A stretch of DNA of 64,000 nt from Hybos culiciformis. Its lineage: Eukaryota > Arthropoda > Insecta > Diptera > Hybotidae. The notes under the pieces were generated by a model. It was not told the DNA's origin and ran no database searches. It was given only the letters and a program-made list of their open reading frames with translations. Each line of letters begins with the position of its first letter. Positions within the stretch are counted from its first letter, which is position 1. The stretch spans positions 62,444,108 to 62,508,107 of the forward strand of contig OZ023273.1 in assembly GCA_964007475.1 (NCBI GenBank), read 5' to 3'. The position numbers were made by a program, and so were the translations under genes. Positions 1-9,840 of this stretch are shown here, one piece after another.

Positions 1-1218
1 AAACAATTTGACATCAAAACAGCATTTTTATACGGTGATCTACAAGAAGAAATTTTCATGCAACAGCCAGAAGGTTTTAATGATGGAAGCGGAAAAGTGT
101 GCAAATTAAATAAAAGTCTTTATGGTCTCAAACAATCATCCAGGTGCTGGAATAAAAAATTTACTGATTTTTTAAAAACATTTTCGTTAAAAGGTAGCCA
201 AGCTGACCCATGCGTGTTTTACAAAATTTATGATAACCAACTACTCATAATAGCAATATATATTGATGATGGAATAATTGCTTCATCTAATGAAATATTA
301 ATTGATGAATTAATGGAATATTTAAAAACTGAATTCAAAATAAAGGTTAGTAATTTAGACTTATTTATTGGTCTTCAAATAAAATTATTAGATGACAATT
401 CTGTTTTTGTGTGCCAATCAAATTATATTAAGAAAATGTTAAATATTTTTGGAATGGAAAATTGCAACCCGATTTCGACACCTATTGATATAAATCATGC
501 AATGTATGTAACTGATTATTCTGAAGGAGAAAATAATATTGAAGAATATCCCTACCGTGAGGCTATTGGTTATTTGATGTATTTGGCGATTGGTAGTCGT
601 CCTGACATTGCTTATGCGGTAAATTTTATGAGCCAATTTAATGAAAAGCATTCTAGGGTTCATGTTACGGTCTTAAAAAGAATTTTTAGATACCTTCAGC
701 AAACAACATATTTTGGTTTATTATATGAATCAGGTGATATTAAATTAAATGGTTTTAGTGATTCTGATTATGGTGGTGATTTGCAAACAAGAAAAAGCAG
801 AACAGGTTTTGTTTTCCAAGTTGGAAAGTCTACAATTTCATGGGCATCTCAAAAACAAAGTATCGTAGCTATGTCAACAACAGAGGCTGAATACGTGGCT
901 GCCAGTCAGTCAGTAAAAGAATTAATTTGGTTAAAGTCGCTTTTAAATGAATTAGTGGGAGATATTGAGATACCAATCCTATTAATTGACAATCAAAGTG
1001 CTATTCAACTTATTAAAAATGCCCAGGTTCATAAGAGAACTAAACACATAGATATTAAGTATCATTTTATAAGAGATCATTATGATAAGAAAAATTTTAT
1101 GTTGAAATACATAAACACTAAAGATCAGAAAGCTGATATTTTGACAAAAGGTTTACCAAGATCTGCTTTTGAGCATCTTCGTACTAGTTTGGGTGTGGTG
1201 AATCAACCAAATATATAA
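1..1218 (+). CDS. Copia-type Pol, C-terminal part (RT + RNase H), truncated by window edge
   Basis: The frame is open from base 1, so the start lies left of the window. It reads the C-terminal part of a Ty1/copia polyprotein, which makes cDNA of the element. Before the first ATG (58) the frame shows FDIKTAFLYGDL, reverse transcriptase motif A. Counting from that ATG, LNKSLYGLKQSSRCW (17-31) and the catalytic YIDD (68-71) follow. RNase H is marked by SDSDYGGD (234-241), TEAEY (275-279) and DNQSA (311-315), then the copia-typical TKHIDIKYHFIRD (328-340) and DILTKGLP near the end. No stop or frameshift is seen, so this portion looks young. The stop at 1216-1218 lies 25 bases before the inferred 3' LTR, as is usual in copia. 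Integrase and Gag are outside the window, so autonomy cannot be judged. Confidence 0.95.
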   Translation, partial: KQFDIKTAFLYGDLQEEIFMQQPEGFNDGSGKVCKLNKSLYGLKQSSRCWNKKFTDFLKTFSLKGSQADPCVFYKIYDNQLLIIAIYIDDGIIASSNEILIDELMEYLKTEFKIKVSNLDLFIGLQIKLLDDNSVFVCQSNYIKKMLNIFGMENCNPISTPIDINHAMYVTDYSEGENNIEEYPYREAIGYLMYLAIGSRPDIAYAVNFMSQFNEKHSRVHVTVLKRIFRYLQQTTYFGLLYESGDIKLNGFSDSDYGGDLQTRKSRTGFVFQVGKSTISWASQKQSIVAMSTTEAEYVAASQSVKELIWLKSLLNELVGDIEIPILLIDNQSAIQLIKNAQVHKRTKHIDIKYHFIRDHYDKKNFMLKYINTKDQKADILTKGLPRSAFEHLRTSLGVVNQPNI

Positions 1219-1231
1219 TTTATAAAATCTA

Positions 1232-1243
1232 GCAAAGTGGGAG
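1232..1243 (+). other. Polypurine tract of the copia element
   Basis: The run gcaaagtgggag sits just after the Pol stop and directly before TGTTG, the usual layout of a copia polypurine tract where plus-strand DNA synthesis is primed. The position is inferred from family layout. Confidence 0.7.
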
Positions 1244-1515
1244 TGTTGCAGAAATTGATATTGCAGAAATTGTTGCAGCGATTTTATAAAACAAATTTAA
1301 GTGTAATGTCATGTTTGCTGTCAATCATTTCTTACTGCTGTTAAAATATTTGAACGAAGAACACGTTTTTATTTGAACTGAACTTTTTATATTAAATTAA
1401 AAGAAAATTATTATTTCTGTTTTTTCCAACAACTTTAATTAAATAAAACTAATATTATTTTATAACTACAAATAATTTGGTTTACTTTCTTTTGAGAATT
1501 CAAGCAAATTCAACA
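1244..1515 (+). mobile_element. Putative 3' LTR of the copia element
   Basis: The segment starts TGTTG directly after the polypurine tract and ends CAACA, the complementary terminal inverted repeat expected of copia LTRs. Its 272 bp suits this family. An AATAAA at about 1440 could be the polyadenylation signal. The 5' LTR is outside the window, so the right end was chosen only by the TG...CA rule. An earlier CAACA near 1431-1435 is a less likely alternative. The next bases (gaaat) would be the 5-bp target duplication, untestable here. Confidence 0.6.
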
Positions 1516-2296
1516 GAAATGAATTTAAACTTTCTTTCTTCTGATTACCTGGACGAGTAAGTGACTTTATATTTCCTAATATTATATAATTTTTTTTCCG
1601 AAATGTATGTTAATGTGAAACGTTTAGTTCTTTGGGATTTAGAAGAGGATGGACTCGGTTTAGTTCGAAAATTAACGGAGTGGGGCATATTTCCAGAAGA
1701 AGGCACTTTTAAGTGCCCTTCTGGTCATATTTTACGATTGAGGAAGAGAAATGAGTCAAATTAAGATTTTCAATGGTACTGTGGGTTCAAAACAATTAAT
1801 AAAAAGGGGACAAATAGGTACGTGTAAATACAGACGCAACTTAAGATCGGGTACCTTTTTTGCTAGGACGCGTTTAACGTATTCGCAATTATGTTGTTTC
1901 ATAAATTTATGGACATACAACATAAAATTAAACGTAATTGGGCTGCAAGCGGATATAAGTAGTAACCACACGTTAGTAGATTGGAGTAATTTTTGCCGCG
2001 AAGTGTGTTTTGATGCAATAATGACTAGGAAAACTAAGTTAGGGGGTCCTGGTAAAATCGTAGAAATAGACGAATCAAAATTCGGAAAACGCAAATACCA
2101 CGGGGGCAAGCATGTCGACGGACAGTGGGTCTTTGGGGGTATTCAGCGCGATACTGGATCTTGTTTTATGGTTCCAGTAGAAAAGAGATCCCGCGATAGT
2201 TTACTACCCATTATAAAAGAATGGATTTTACCAGGAACCATAGTAATGAGTGATTTTTGGAAACCGTATGATTGCCTTAATGATGAAGATTATATT

Positions 2297-3009
2297 CAGG
2301 CCCGGCTCGTGGTTTTTTTTGTGTGTGTGCAAGGAATGATTGGCGCCTTTGAAAAAGTTTTCAATTAGATACTTAAAGTCTACAAAAAGCAAACACTAGC
2401 TAAATTCCATTTTTCTTGCCCGATAGTTGATCTGAAGTAATTTTTGATCAGTTTTAATTTTGGAAAAGTTGTCTCACCTTTAGCAACTGAAACGGGTAAA
2501 GTTAGTAATACCACAAAGTAAGCATAAATAAGAGAAATTCATTCCATACAAAAAATTCATATTAAAAAAACTAAACAAAAAATGGCGGTCTAGATATATG
2601 AAATCACTATCCCAATTGTCGGTAGCGATTTCAAATTTTTTGTGTCATATTTTTTGTTTAATTTTTTTAAATTTGAATTTTTTGTATGGAATAAATTTCT
2701 AATATTTATACTTCCTTAATGGTAATACCCTTAAATCAGTGCATTTGGAAAGAGTTCTTCAACATTATTGTTATAAATCCAGTTTAAAATGTTTTCTGGA
2801 TTAATATCATTTTCAATTTTGCGAGACAACAATTTCAGATAATTTTGTAGTTCGTTTGCTCCAAAAAATCAAAAACTCAAAAAAAAATTGTATAAATTTA
2901 TTTTTGTTGAAATTTAAATTTCATATTGGCTTGTAGGCGCCTTTTCATTACTGGCGCCTACGGCGCCTGTGTGCAGTGCACAGTTCGCACACGCCTCGAG
3001 CCGGGCCTG
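2297..3009. mobile_element. Non-autonomous hAT element inside the Merlin pseudogene
   Basis: A 713-bp insertion has 13-bp terminal inverted repeats, CAGGCCCGGCTCG at the left and its complement at the right. It is flanked by perfect 8-bp direct copies of ATTATATT (2289-2296 and 3010-3017). The 8-bp duplication and CAG start are hAT hallmarks. Removing the insert plus one duplication restores the reading frame of the host transposase, which proves the boundaries. It has no transposase coding capacity and holds a 190-bp internal hairpin. Confidence 0.93.
2522..2711. repeat. Imperfect inverted repeat (long hairpin) in the hAT element
   Basis: About 70-bp arms pair across this segment: the left arm contains attccatacaaaaaattca and the right arm its near complement ending at 2711. 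Pairing continues inwards through gaaatcacta and tagcgatttc almost to the centre. The whole could fold as one stem. Confidence 0.75.
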
Positions 3010-3335
3010 ATTATATTCATTTGAAAGTCAATCATTCGATTTCCTTTGTGGATAAGGAAAGTGAGGCTTGCACAAATTCCATAGAAGAAACATGGCGCGC
3101 GGTTAATAGACATTACGAGTCTTCTCCTCGGCAAAAACATTTTTATGCGGGATATTTAGCGAAATATATGTTTTTTAAAGAATGCCGATTGAAAAAAATA
3201 GATCCGTTTGTTGCTTTTCTGGAAAGTGCTGGCAGGCTCTATAACCCAAATAGTGAGAATGTTGATAAACAGGAACATCACTGGGAGATTGACAGTGATG
3301 GATCTGAGGACGATTGTGATTTTTTGAATTATTAG

Positions 3336-3956
3336 ATTTTTGTCGTAGGTATAGCTATTGTAGGGAATAAATCAGTGTGTGACTGGTGGGATCAGTATCT
3401 TACTACGTCCACGTCGTTGATCCTGGGTAACGCTAAAAGTAAGAAAAGAGCTGAAACAGAGCTTTGATAAAAATTTAATTTTTAAAAAAAGGAGGGGTCA
3501 AAATCTTCTCATGGTATGAAGTCCAAAAAAAAAAAGTCCATTTCTCCGAAATGGAGGCTTTCCGCGAAAAACCGTCTCGGATTTAACATTTTAGGGACCG
3601 CCTCTACCACTTTAGCCTTAATTTTTTAAAATTCCTTTTATTTCTCAAATGGTCTCTAACAAATATTTGTACTATATTATTATTTGCTTCGAATCACTTT
3701 CGGAATTCTCCAATGTAATTAATTTATTATGTTGACTTAATAAAATTGAAAAAATAAAATAAAAATTATGAAAAAATTAATAAAAATAAAACCAAAAATG
3801 ATAATATAAAACAATTTAACTAAACACTATATGACTCATTTTATTTTAACACCGGTTTAAATGAAACGTAAGTAAGTAGGTAGGTACCTAATTAAGTAAA
3901 TATAATTTAAAAAAACATTCGATAGACAGCTGCAACTTTTTTATTTTTAACTACGA
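3336..3956. other. Non-coding flank of the Merlin relic with a small TAGG-type repeat
   Basis: No open frame of note. The first 250 bases are less A+T-rich than the surroundings and may be the 3' end of the Merlin element, but no terminal repeat could be matched. At 3867-3891 there is a short (A/T)AGG-type repeat that centres on the palindrome GTACC/GGTAC type motif taggtaggtaccta. Confidence 0.5.
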
Positions 3957-4666
3957 ATACATATCGACCCATCCAAGGAAGATGTTGATAAGTCGAAAAT
4001 CATAGTTTTGAGAAAAACGCAATTTAGTTCAAATTTTGAATAAACAGGATGTTTATGGTTCGATTTCAACGAAACTAACGGCATATGATAAAGAGCTTGA
4101 GCATGTTTAGGAGACAATTTCTTGACTCTTTATTCAAACTAAAAATTACTATTTTTTACAAAAACAACTTAATGCACTGCACTGTTTTCATTAATACAGA
4201 TTGATATATCGAGTTGTAAACATAATGAAGTAATTTCCGCCTTTTTTGGTGTCACACTCCATGTAAAATGTTGCCAACTCTATTTATAACCGATTGGATT
4301 ATTTTTTGTCCAAGTAAAAAGTTTATAAAATCCAACTCCGGGTTGACAAGTAAGTGTAAAACTGTTAACAACTCACCGAAAATTTTTGTAATATGTTGAC
4401 AACTCTAGATACAACCGAAAGAATTAAAAAAAAAGTTCGTGCATTAAATTGATAACTGCTTTTATCAACTTTATGCAGGCAGATTTAAGAGCTAAACTAA
4501 CAAAGCATTACGTTGTTTTTGAACTTATCTCAGCGATAGTTTTGGTTACAAAAAAACCGGTTTTTGATTCAGATAGGAAAATTTATTAGCTTACGTATTA
4601 CAACACTCCCGTAAGAAGTTGACAAGTCGACTTATCAACATCTTCCTTGGATGGGTCGATATGTAT
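3957..4666. mobile_element. Inverted-repeat DNA element (MITE-like), probably TA target
   Basis: Forty-base terminal inverted repeats match perfectly: the left copy (3957-3996) starts atacatatcgacccatcc, the right copy (4627-4666) is its complement. TA dinucleotides lie at the edges, so a TA-target (Tc1/mariner-type) origin is possible. The 710-bp interior has no coding capacity but repeats short gttgacaact-like motifs. Perfect arms suggest a fairly recent insertion. Confidence 0.85.
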
Positions 4667-5170
4667 GTACCTACTTATAATTGCGAATCAAAATATTTTT
4701 GTTTTTAAATTTTAAATGTTGATTAAAATAATATTATGAAAAACTTAAAATTTTAAATTAAAAAAAAAAAACAGAAAGAAAAAAACAAATGATGGCTCAA
4801 AATCAAAAATGAATTCTCGTTGGTCCCTTGCTACCTACTAAACTTTTTTTGCATTTAAAATCTAGCAAAAAAAAAAAAAGGTTTTCAAAACTTCAATCAA
4901 TTTTTTTGCGTGTTTGTTTTTTTTTCCGACTGTTTATTCGATTGAAATTTACACATATTGAAATTTACACATATTGAAAGTATAATATTGAACTAATTTA
5001 TATGAAAAATGAGTTTCTTTGAGATGAACTGAATATGTGTATTTCGAAAAACAATAACCTTGAAAATATTGGAAAAAGGTTCAATCGTGTTAATTTATGG
5101 ATACAGATTGGTTTACGACGTACCCACCAACCTATTTAGTGACAAAAATGTGAAAGTAGGTTTGTCTACT

Positions 5171-5360
5171 ACTAATAGGTAAGTAGGTACTTACCTACAT
5201 TATGTTAATCAGTCACATCTATTTAAGATTTTATGGAAATGTTAAGCAACTGGTGAGGTAGGTAGGTACCTACGCGATTTAAAGTTTTTTCAATGCAGTT
5301 TTAAGGCATCTGCACCTCCTCTTACCTACCTACCTAAGTATAGGTAGGCACCTACCGTAC
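5171..5360. repeat. Cluster of TAGG/CCTA microsatellite palindromes
   Basis: Several runs of taggtaggtacctac type occur at about 5176-5200, 5256-5272 and 5322-5356. Each run inverts at GTAC, giving short palindromes. A similar run lies at 3867-3891. Such repeats are common in insect intergenic DNA. Confidence 0.8.
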
Positions 5361-5385
5361 ATTTTTTTTTCTATTACCTACATAC

Positions 5386-5639
5386 CTTCGACTTATTGTT
5401 CTCGAATTTTCTTCTAAATTTCCGCAAAATATCAATTGTCTATTTTTTAAATTTTCCGAATATGAATCTGAATTTGATGTTGATGGTATGGATTCATCAT
5501 TTGATGTTGTCGCAGCATTGACAAATGCAATTTGATTATTTAAAATTAAATTAGTGGTGATAATTGATGTTAAAATTGTTAAAATTAATTGATTTTTTCT
5601 AATTAATTCTTTTGATTTTAATATTGATAAAATTGCCAT
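5386..5639 (-). CDS. Possible first coding exon of a secreted or membrane protein
   Basis: A minus-strand ATG at 5639 in the context aataATGGC opens an 85-residue frame. Residues 1-16 are polar and basic, 17-41 are strongly hydrophobic (LILTILTSIITT...), followed by AFVNA-A, a plausible signal peptidase site near residue 42. A Ser/Asn/Asp-rich stretch follows. The frame reaches CGAAG/gtatgt at 5386/5385, a near-consensus splice donor, before it would stop at 5352. No matching downstream exon was found to the left; the rest may lie beyond the transposon cluster or outside the window. The donor overlaps a microsatellite-like sequence, so it could be chance. No family is recognised. Confidence 0.35.
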
Positions 5640-5963
5640 TATTTATTATGATTCAATATTTTTCAATTAAATTTGCTATTTTTGATTCATTCTGCTACCG
5701 CTTGAAATATTTTTAATTTTCATTTTCTTTCTTACTAACTAGGTACTAACTATTCTACTTAAAAATACTTATAACTAATGGAATTAATTTTTTATTTTTA
5801 TTTTCAAATTAAATTAGGAGAAAATTTAAAGTATTATAAAAAACAAATGTTTTTAAAAATTGTTCTAGAAGCAAATAATTTTCCTCTACTGGTTATTTAT
5901 TGACTGTTTTCTTTTTCACTAAAACTCTATTTCTAACTTTTCTAAACAAGAAAGGTCTTGCTT

Positions 5964-5997
5964 GGTCGCTGAGATCTTCGCGTTCGCGAAATAAAAG
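5964..5997 (-). promoter_or_regulatory. Candidate minus-strand core promoter
   Basis: Read on the minus strand, this GC-rich island has CGCGAACGCGAAGATCTCAG followed by cgacc, with an initiator-like TCAG and an upstream ttttatt. It lies about 330 bases before the ATG of the 5386-5639 exon. This is a weak call from motif and position alone. Confidence 0.2.
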
Positions 5998-6213
5998 TCG
6001 AAACCAACGAAAACGAAAGAAAAACAATTACAAAAACACAAAATGACAACAGAAACTGTCAAACAAAAATAATGTCAAATACGTGTAAACAATAACATCA
6101 TCCATCATAGCCGAATAGATTTTGCTAAATACACCACAGCCGACTAAAAATATAAACAAAATAAATTTTTCTGTCTTTTGTTTTCGAAAATAAAACCAAA
6201 TTTTTGAATATTA

Positions 6214-6525
6214 CCTAGTTTACATGGAGAGTTGAAACCGGGTTCAACTACGGTTCAACTACATGTAAACGGTGGTAGAGTTAACCTGGGTTAACCTGAC
6301 TCAACCTAAGAAATTCGCTCGGTTAAGTTAACTCTATCCATGTAAACGGTTAACCCGGTTAAAAAATAAGCAACAGCTGTTTGTTTTGTTTCTTTTTTGT
6401 TATTGTTTTCAAACTCAATTCAACCACAGTTCAACCACATGCTTTTCGACTACATCATGTAAACACTTAACCTCTTTTCAACCACATTTCGACTCAACCA
6501 CGGTTGGACTATCATGTAAACTAGG
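6214..6525. mobile_element. MITE with TA target duplication and CATGTAAAC subterminal repeats
   Basis: The ends are inverted copies of CCTAGTTTACATG, flanked by TA on both sides. The motif CATGTAAAC (either strand) occurs five times, at both ends and inside. The interior is dominated by variants of ggttcaac and ggttaac in both orientations. It is 312 bp with no coding capacity. TA duplication and length fit a Tc1/mariner-type MITE. Confidence 0.82.
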
Positions 6526-7001
6526 TATATGAAAGTATTAAAAAAAAGGTGGGGTGTCACCAGGCCTGAAGTCATAACGCCCACGGGCTTTCTGACCCAC
6601 GTAAAAGGGCCATTACGCCCAGGCCGGTCGAGAGGGGTGGGGGAGGGGGGGTATAATTCCCTGGGCCCACAGAGCTAAGAGGTCCGCTTGTTTAATTTTT
6701 TTTGCGACAAAAACAATATACATTATACATATGTGATATTAAGTTTCATGCTTATCACAGTCATTATTGGAAAAAATTTACATAAAAAGTCCTTGATGAT
6801 GGCGTCAAGTAAAATTTTTTGTGATTTGTTATGGAAAAAAAGTGCATGAAAATTTTATCATTAGGAAGTATAATTTTAAGGTGTTGATTTTTCAGCTTTT
6901 TTTCAGAAAATTAATTTTCTATTTCTACTATTACTAGACATCCAAACTGTTTGTATTTGTTAGACTGTTTGGACTGCGGTCCGAATTTAAATAATCTAGG
7001 C

Positions 7002-7611
7002 CAGCGGTTCCCAAACTTTTTCTCTATTGTACCATCAATATACTTTTCTTAAATATACGTACCACTGCATAAAAATCAGAAATTTTTGAAATAATAAACT
7101 ACATTTTTACATAGTAGTAATGTGAAGGATGAAGTTGTTTGTTGCCCATTAAATATGTAATATTAAGTTCAATTTTAGTTAATTTTAAACGTAAGGTTAA
7201 TTTTAAACGTGTGTTGAAATTATTTTTAATACTCAATATTGCGGAAAATCAGACTTCAGATAAATATGATGAAACAAATGTCATCAAAAATTTCAAAGCT
7301 TTATAAGAAATTGCTTTATATTAAGACCGTCGTTGGAACCAAAAATATCTTAAATTTTGCTGTTTAAATTCAAGTTTTAAATCACCATTACAAGATCTCT
7401 TTCTACCTCTGAAAACGCATCTAAATTTTTTTCAGAAAGAAAAAAAAAGTGCGAATTTTTAGAAAGTTCAATTAAAAAAATTATTAATTTTTCATATATG
7501 AAACAATTAATAAATAAAATCAATTAGTTTGTAATAGAAGAAAATATTGTACCACTGGCCTAAGCGTAATGTACCACTAGTGGTACGCGTACCACACTTT
7601 GGAAACCGTTG
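7002..7611. mobile_element. Non-autonomous hAT element, Charlie-like ends
   Basis: The left end CAGCGGTTCCCAAACTTT and the right end, read inward as CAACGGTTTCCAAAGTGT, form imperfect inverted repeats typical of Charlie-type hAT elements. Eight-base flanks ATCTAGGC (6994-7001) and ATCTTGGC (7612-7619) match at seven positions. Subterminal GTACCACTAGTGGTAC near the right end is also typical of insect copies. No transposase is present. Confidence 0.9.
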
Positions 7612-8139
7612 ATCTTGGCGGTGTTGTCGTTACTAATTATTTGTGATTTTTTAAAGTGGTATAAATTAAAGTGGAGTCTACAAGTTTTTATAGAAAGCGA
7701 AAAAACTTTACATTCTGATTCTCATATGATCTTATTTCCTACCCTGTACACCATAATTCTGATTTCATAAGTAGATTTGTACAAATGTACAAAGTGTGAC
7801 TATTAATGATAAAATTATGTGTTTAGGAGGCTCAATTAGTTTATTTTCATAACCTTTAAAAAAAATTTTATTTGTAAAACTCTTTTCCCGGGTTCGGTGT
7901 TGGCTATCGACGCCCCTGATTACGCCCAAAAATTTGGTTGGGCCTTATGTCTCCTTTAAAAATTTGGGCGATATGACTGACTTAAGTGAGACAGAACACC
8001 CAAATATTTTTTTTTTTAATTAAAACAATTGCAAATGATAAAAATCAGAAATTTCTTTTAGTTATGGTAACAATTCAATTATTGTAAAAATTAAATCTAT
8101 TTTTTGTTAAAAGGGTTTACCCTTATTTGATAAAAATTA

Positions 8140-8335
8140 ATAACGCGAGCAAAGGCCTTATTGATGCTTTTTCGCAAGTTTCTGCGGGATTATAACCTTC
8201 TTTTTTGCAACTTAACCTCCTTTTTTGCAACTTAACCTATAGCTACGCGAGCAAAGGCCTTTCGGAAAAGGAGTTAAGCCTCATTTTACGCACCTTAACC
8301 TACAGCTACGCGGGCAAAAAGGAGGTTTTAAATCC
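8140..8335. repeat. Local direct and inverted repeats inside the large TIR element
   Basis: The motif acgcgagcaaaggcct occurs at about 8143 and 8234, with a variant acgcgggcaaaaagg at 8308. Copies of ttttttgcaacttaacct lie between them in direct order. No coding sequence is visible. Confidence 0.7.
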
Positions 8336-8556
8336 TTTTCCAAAGCAGTGTTTAACACAAACATCTTTAGGCTTTTAATCTACTAATAAATCTAGGTGTG
8401 TTCGAGAGTAATAATTAAGCGTTTAGTTTTCCTCGACATGGATATAACGTAAATTTACTTTATGTCCAAGTTAAATTTATTTTAAGTCACTTTAAAAATT
8501 TATAAATCTCGTTTTCATAAAGTGACATAACATAAATTTACTTTATGTCACTTTCA

Positions 8557-9407
8557 GGTGAACTGACATAACCGCGAATGTCATAACCGCGAAAATTTTT
8601 TGTCATAACCGCGAAACTAGAATTTGTATGAGTTTCGCGGTTATGACAAAAAAAATGTTAAGTTTTTCGCGGTTATAACAAAAATTTTTGTTATAACCGC
8701 GAAATGATAAAAATCGAATTTTTGTGTTTCGCGCTTATAACAAAAATTTTTGTTATAACCGCGAAACACAAAAATTCGATTTTTGTCATTTCGCGGTTAT
8801 AACAAAAATTTTTGTTATAACCGCGAAACACAAAAGTTCGATTTTTTTCATTTCGCGGTTATAACAAAAATTTTTGTTATAAGCGCGAAACACAAAAATT
8901 CGATTTTTTTCATTTCGCGGTTATAACAAAAATTTTTGTTATAACCGCGAAACACAAAAATCGAATTTTCGCGGTTATAACAAAAATTTTTGTTATAACC
9001 GCGAAATGAAAAAAAACGAATTTTTGTGTTTCGCGGTTATAACAAAAATTTTTGTTATAACCGCGAAATGATAAAAATTGATTTTTTGTGTTTCGCGGTT
9101 ATAACAAAAATTTTTGTTATAACCGCGAAACACAAAAATTCGATTTTTGTCATTTCGCGGTTATAACAAAAATTTTTTTTATAACCGCGAAATGATAAAA
9201 ATCAAAATTTTGTGTTTCGCGGTTATAACAAACATTTTTGTTATAACCGCGAAACGAAATTTTTTCAATTTTTTGCCATATTTTTTCGCGGTTATGGCAA
9301 AAAAAAATATAAGGCATTTTTCGCGGTTATGACACTTTTATTTTTTATTTCGCGGTTATGACAAAAAAGTTTCGCGGTTATGACATTCGCGGTTATGTCA
9401 TGTAGCC
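8557..9407. mobile_element. Foldback element built of tandem perfect palindromes with flipped spacers
   Basis: The element starts GGTGAACTGACATAACC, ends with the near complement, and is flanked by perfect 8-bp copies of CACTTTCA (8549-8556 and 9408-9415), so it moved as a unit. Its outer parts carry several tgtCATAACCGCGaa motifs, inward at both ends. The interior holds about ten copies of a 40-bp palindrome, each half reading TTTCGCGGTTATAACAAAAA, at about 62-bp spacing. The spacers (about 23 bp, of the type cacaaaaattcgatttttgtcat) occur in both orientations. No protein is encoded; open frames here are artefacts of the repeat. The CGCG-rich units stand out in A+T-rich DNA. Confidence 0.88.
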
Positions 9408-9719
9408 CACTTTCATATGGACACAAAGTAAATTTACCTTATGCACACCACTTATTTTTAACTCTTTTGCAACAAAATGTAAATCCAAAAAAACATGTAC
9501 AGCGAAAAAAATTTGAATGTTATTTATTTTAAGCCCTTTTACTTTAAAAATCTAATTGAAGATTGCGACATAAAGTATGTGATAAGTCTGATAAAAGGGC
9601 TTGGCACATAATGAAAATTTTATAAAAAATAGAAATGAACTTAAGGTCGAAAAAAAATTTTCGATTTCAATACAAATAAAAAAATAATATACTATTATTA
9701 AGAATTGGTCAAGGAATCC

Positions 9720-9840
9720 TAGTATTAGCCCTCACTTTATGCGCAAGGATGACAATAGGAGTAGCCACATTTCAAATTTTTATCCTTGCGCATAATAAGG
9801 GATTTTCATCCTTGCGCATAATAAGGGTTCAAGGCGAAGA
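9720..9840. repeat. Short repeats near right end of the large TIR element
   Basis: The 20-base motif atccttgcgcataataaggg occurs twice in direct order (about 9782 and 9809) and once inverted (about 9733). This may be a subterminal feature of the 6548-10175 element. Confidence 0.65.

Larger units (their letters stand above)
1519..3335 (+). pseudogene. Merlin/ISXO2-type (IS1595-like) DDE transposase, dead and interrupted
   Basis: This is a relic of a Merlin-superfamily transposase, which would cut and paste its element. A short start MNLNFLSSDYLDE at 1519 meets a stop. The frame resumes near 1620 with a damaged zinc ribbon: CPSGH, then after an in-frame stop at 1762-1764, DFQWYCGFK. Around 1823 the frame shifts. 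The next part (1751-2296) carries the strongest evidence: NFCREVC, GGPGKIVEIDESKFGKRKYH with the first catalytic Asp, VDGQWVFGGI, and IVMSDFWKPYDC with the second Asp. A 713-bp element (2297-3009) then interrupts it. The C-terminal part continues in phase from 3018 with LKVNHSISFVDKE and SIEETWRAVNRH (third catalytic region), ending in an acidic tail and TAG at 3335. Stops, frameshift and insertion make it non-functional. Its own terminal repeats were not found. Confidence 0.88.

Noticed and set aside
1756..2109. 117-codon minus frame
   Set aside because: It is the antisense shadow of the Merlin transposase relic.
9147..9332. Open frame in the palindrome array
   Set aside because: Repeat artefact: the translated product repeats the array unit and has no start context or domain.
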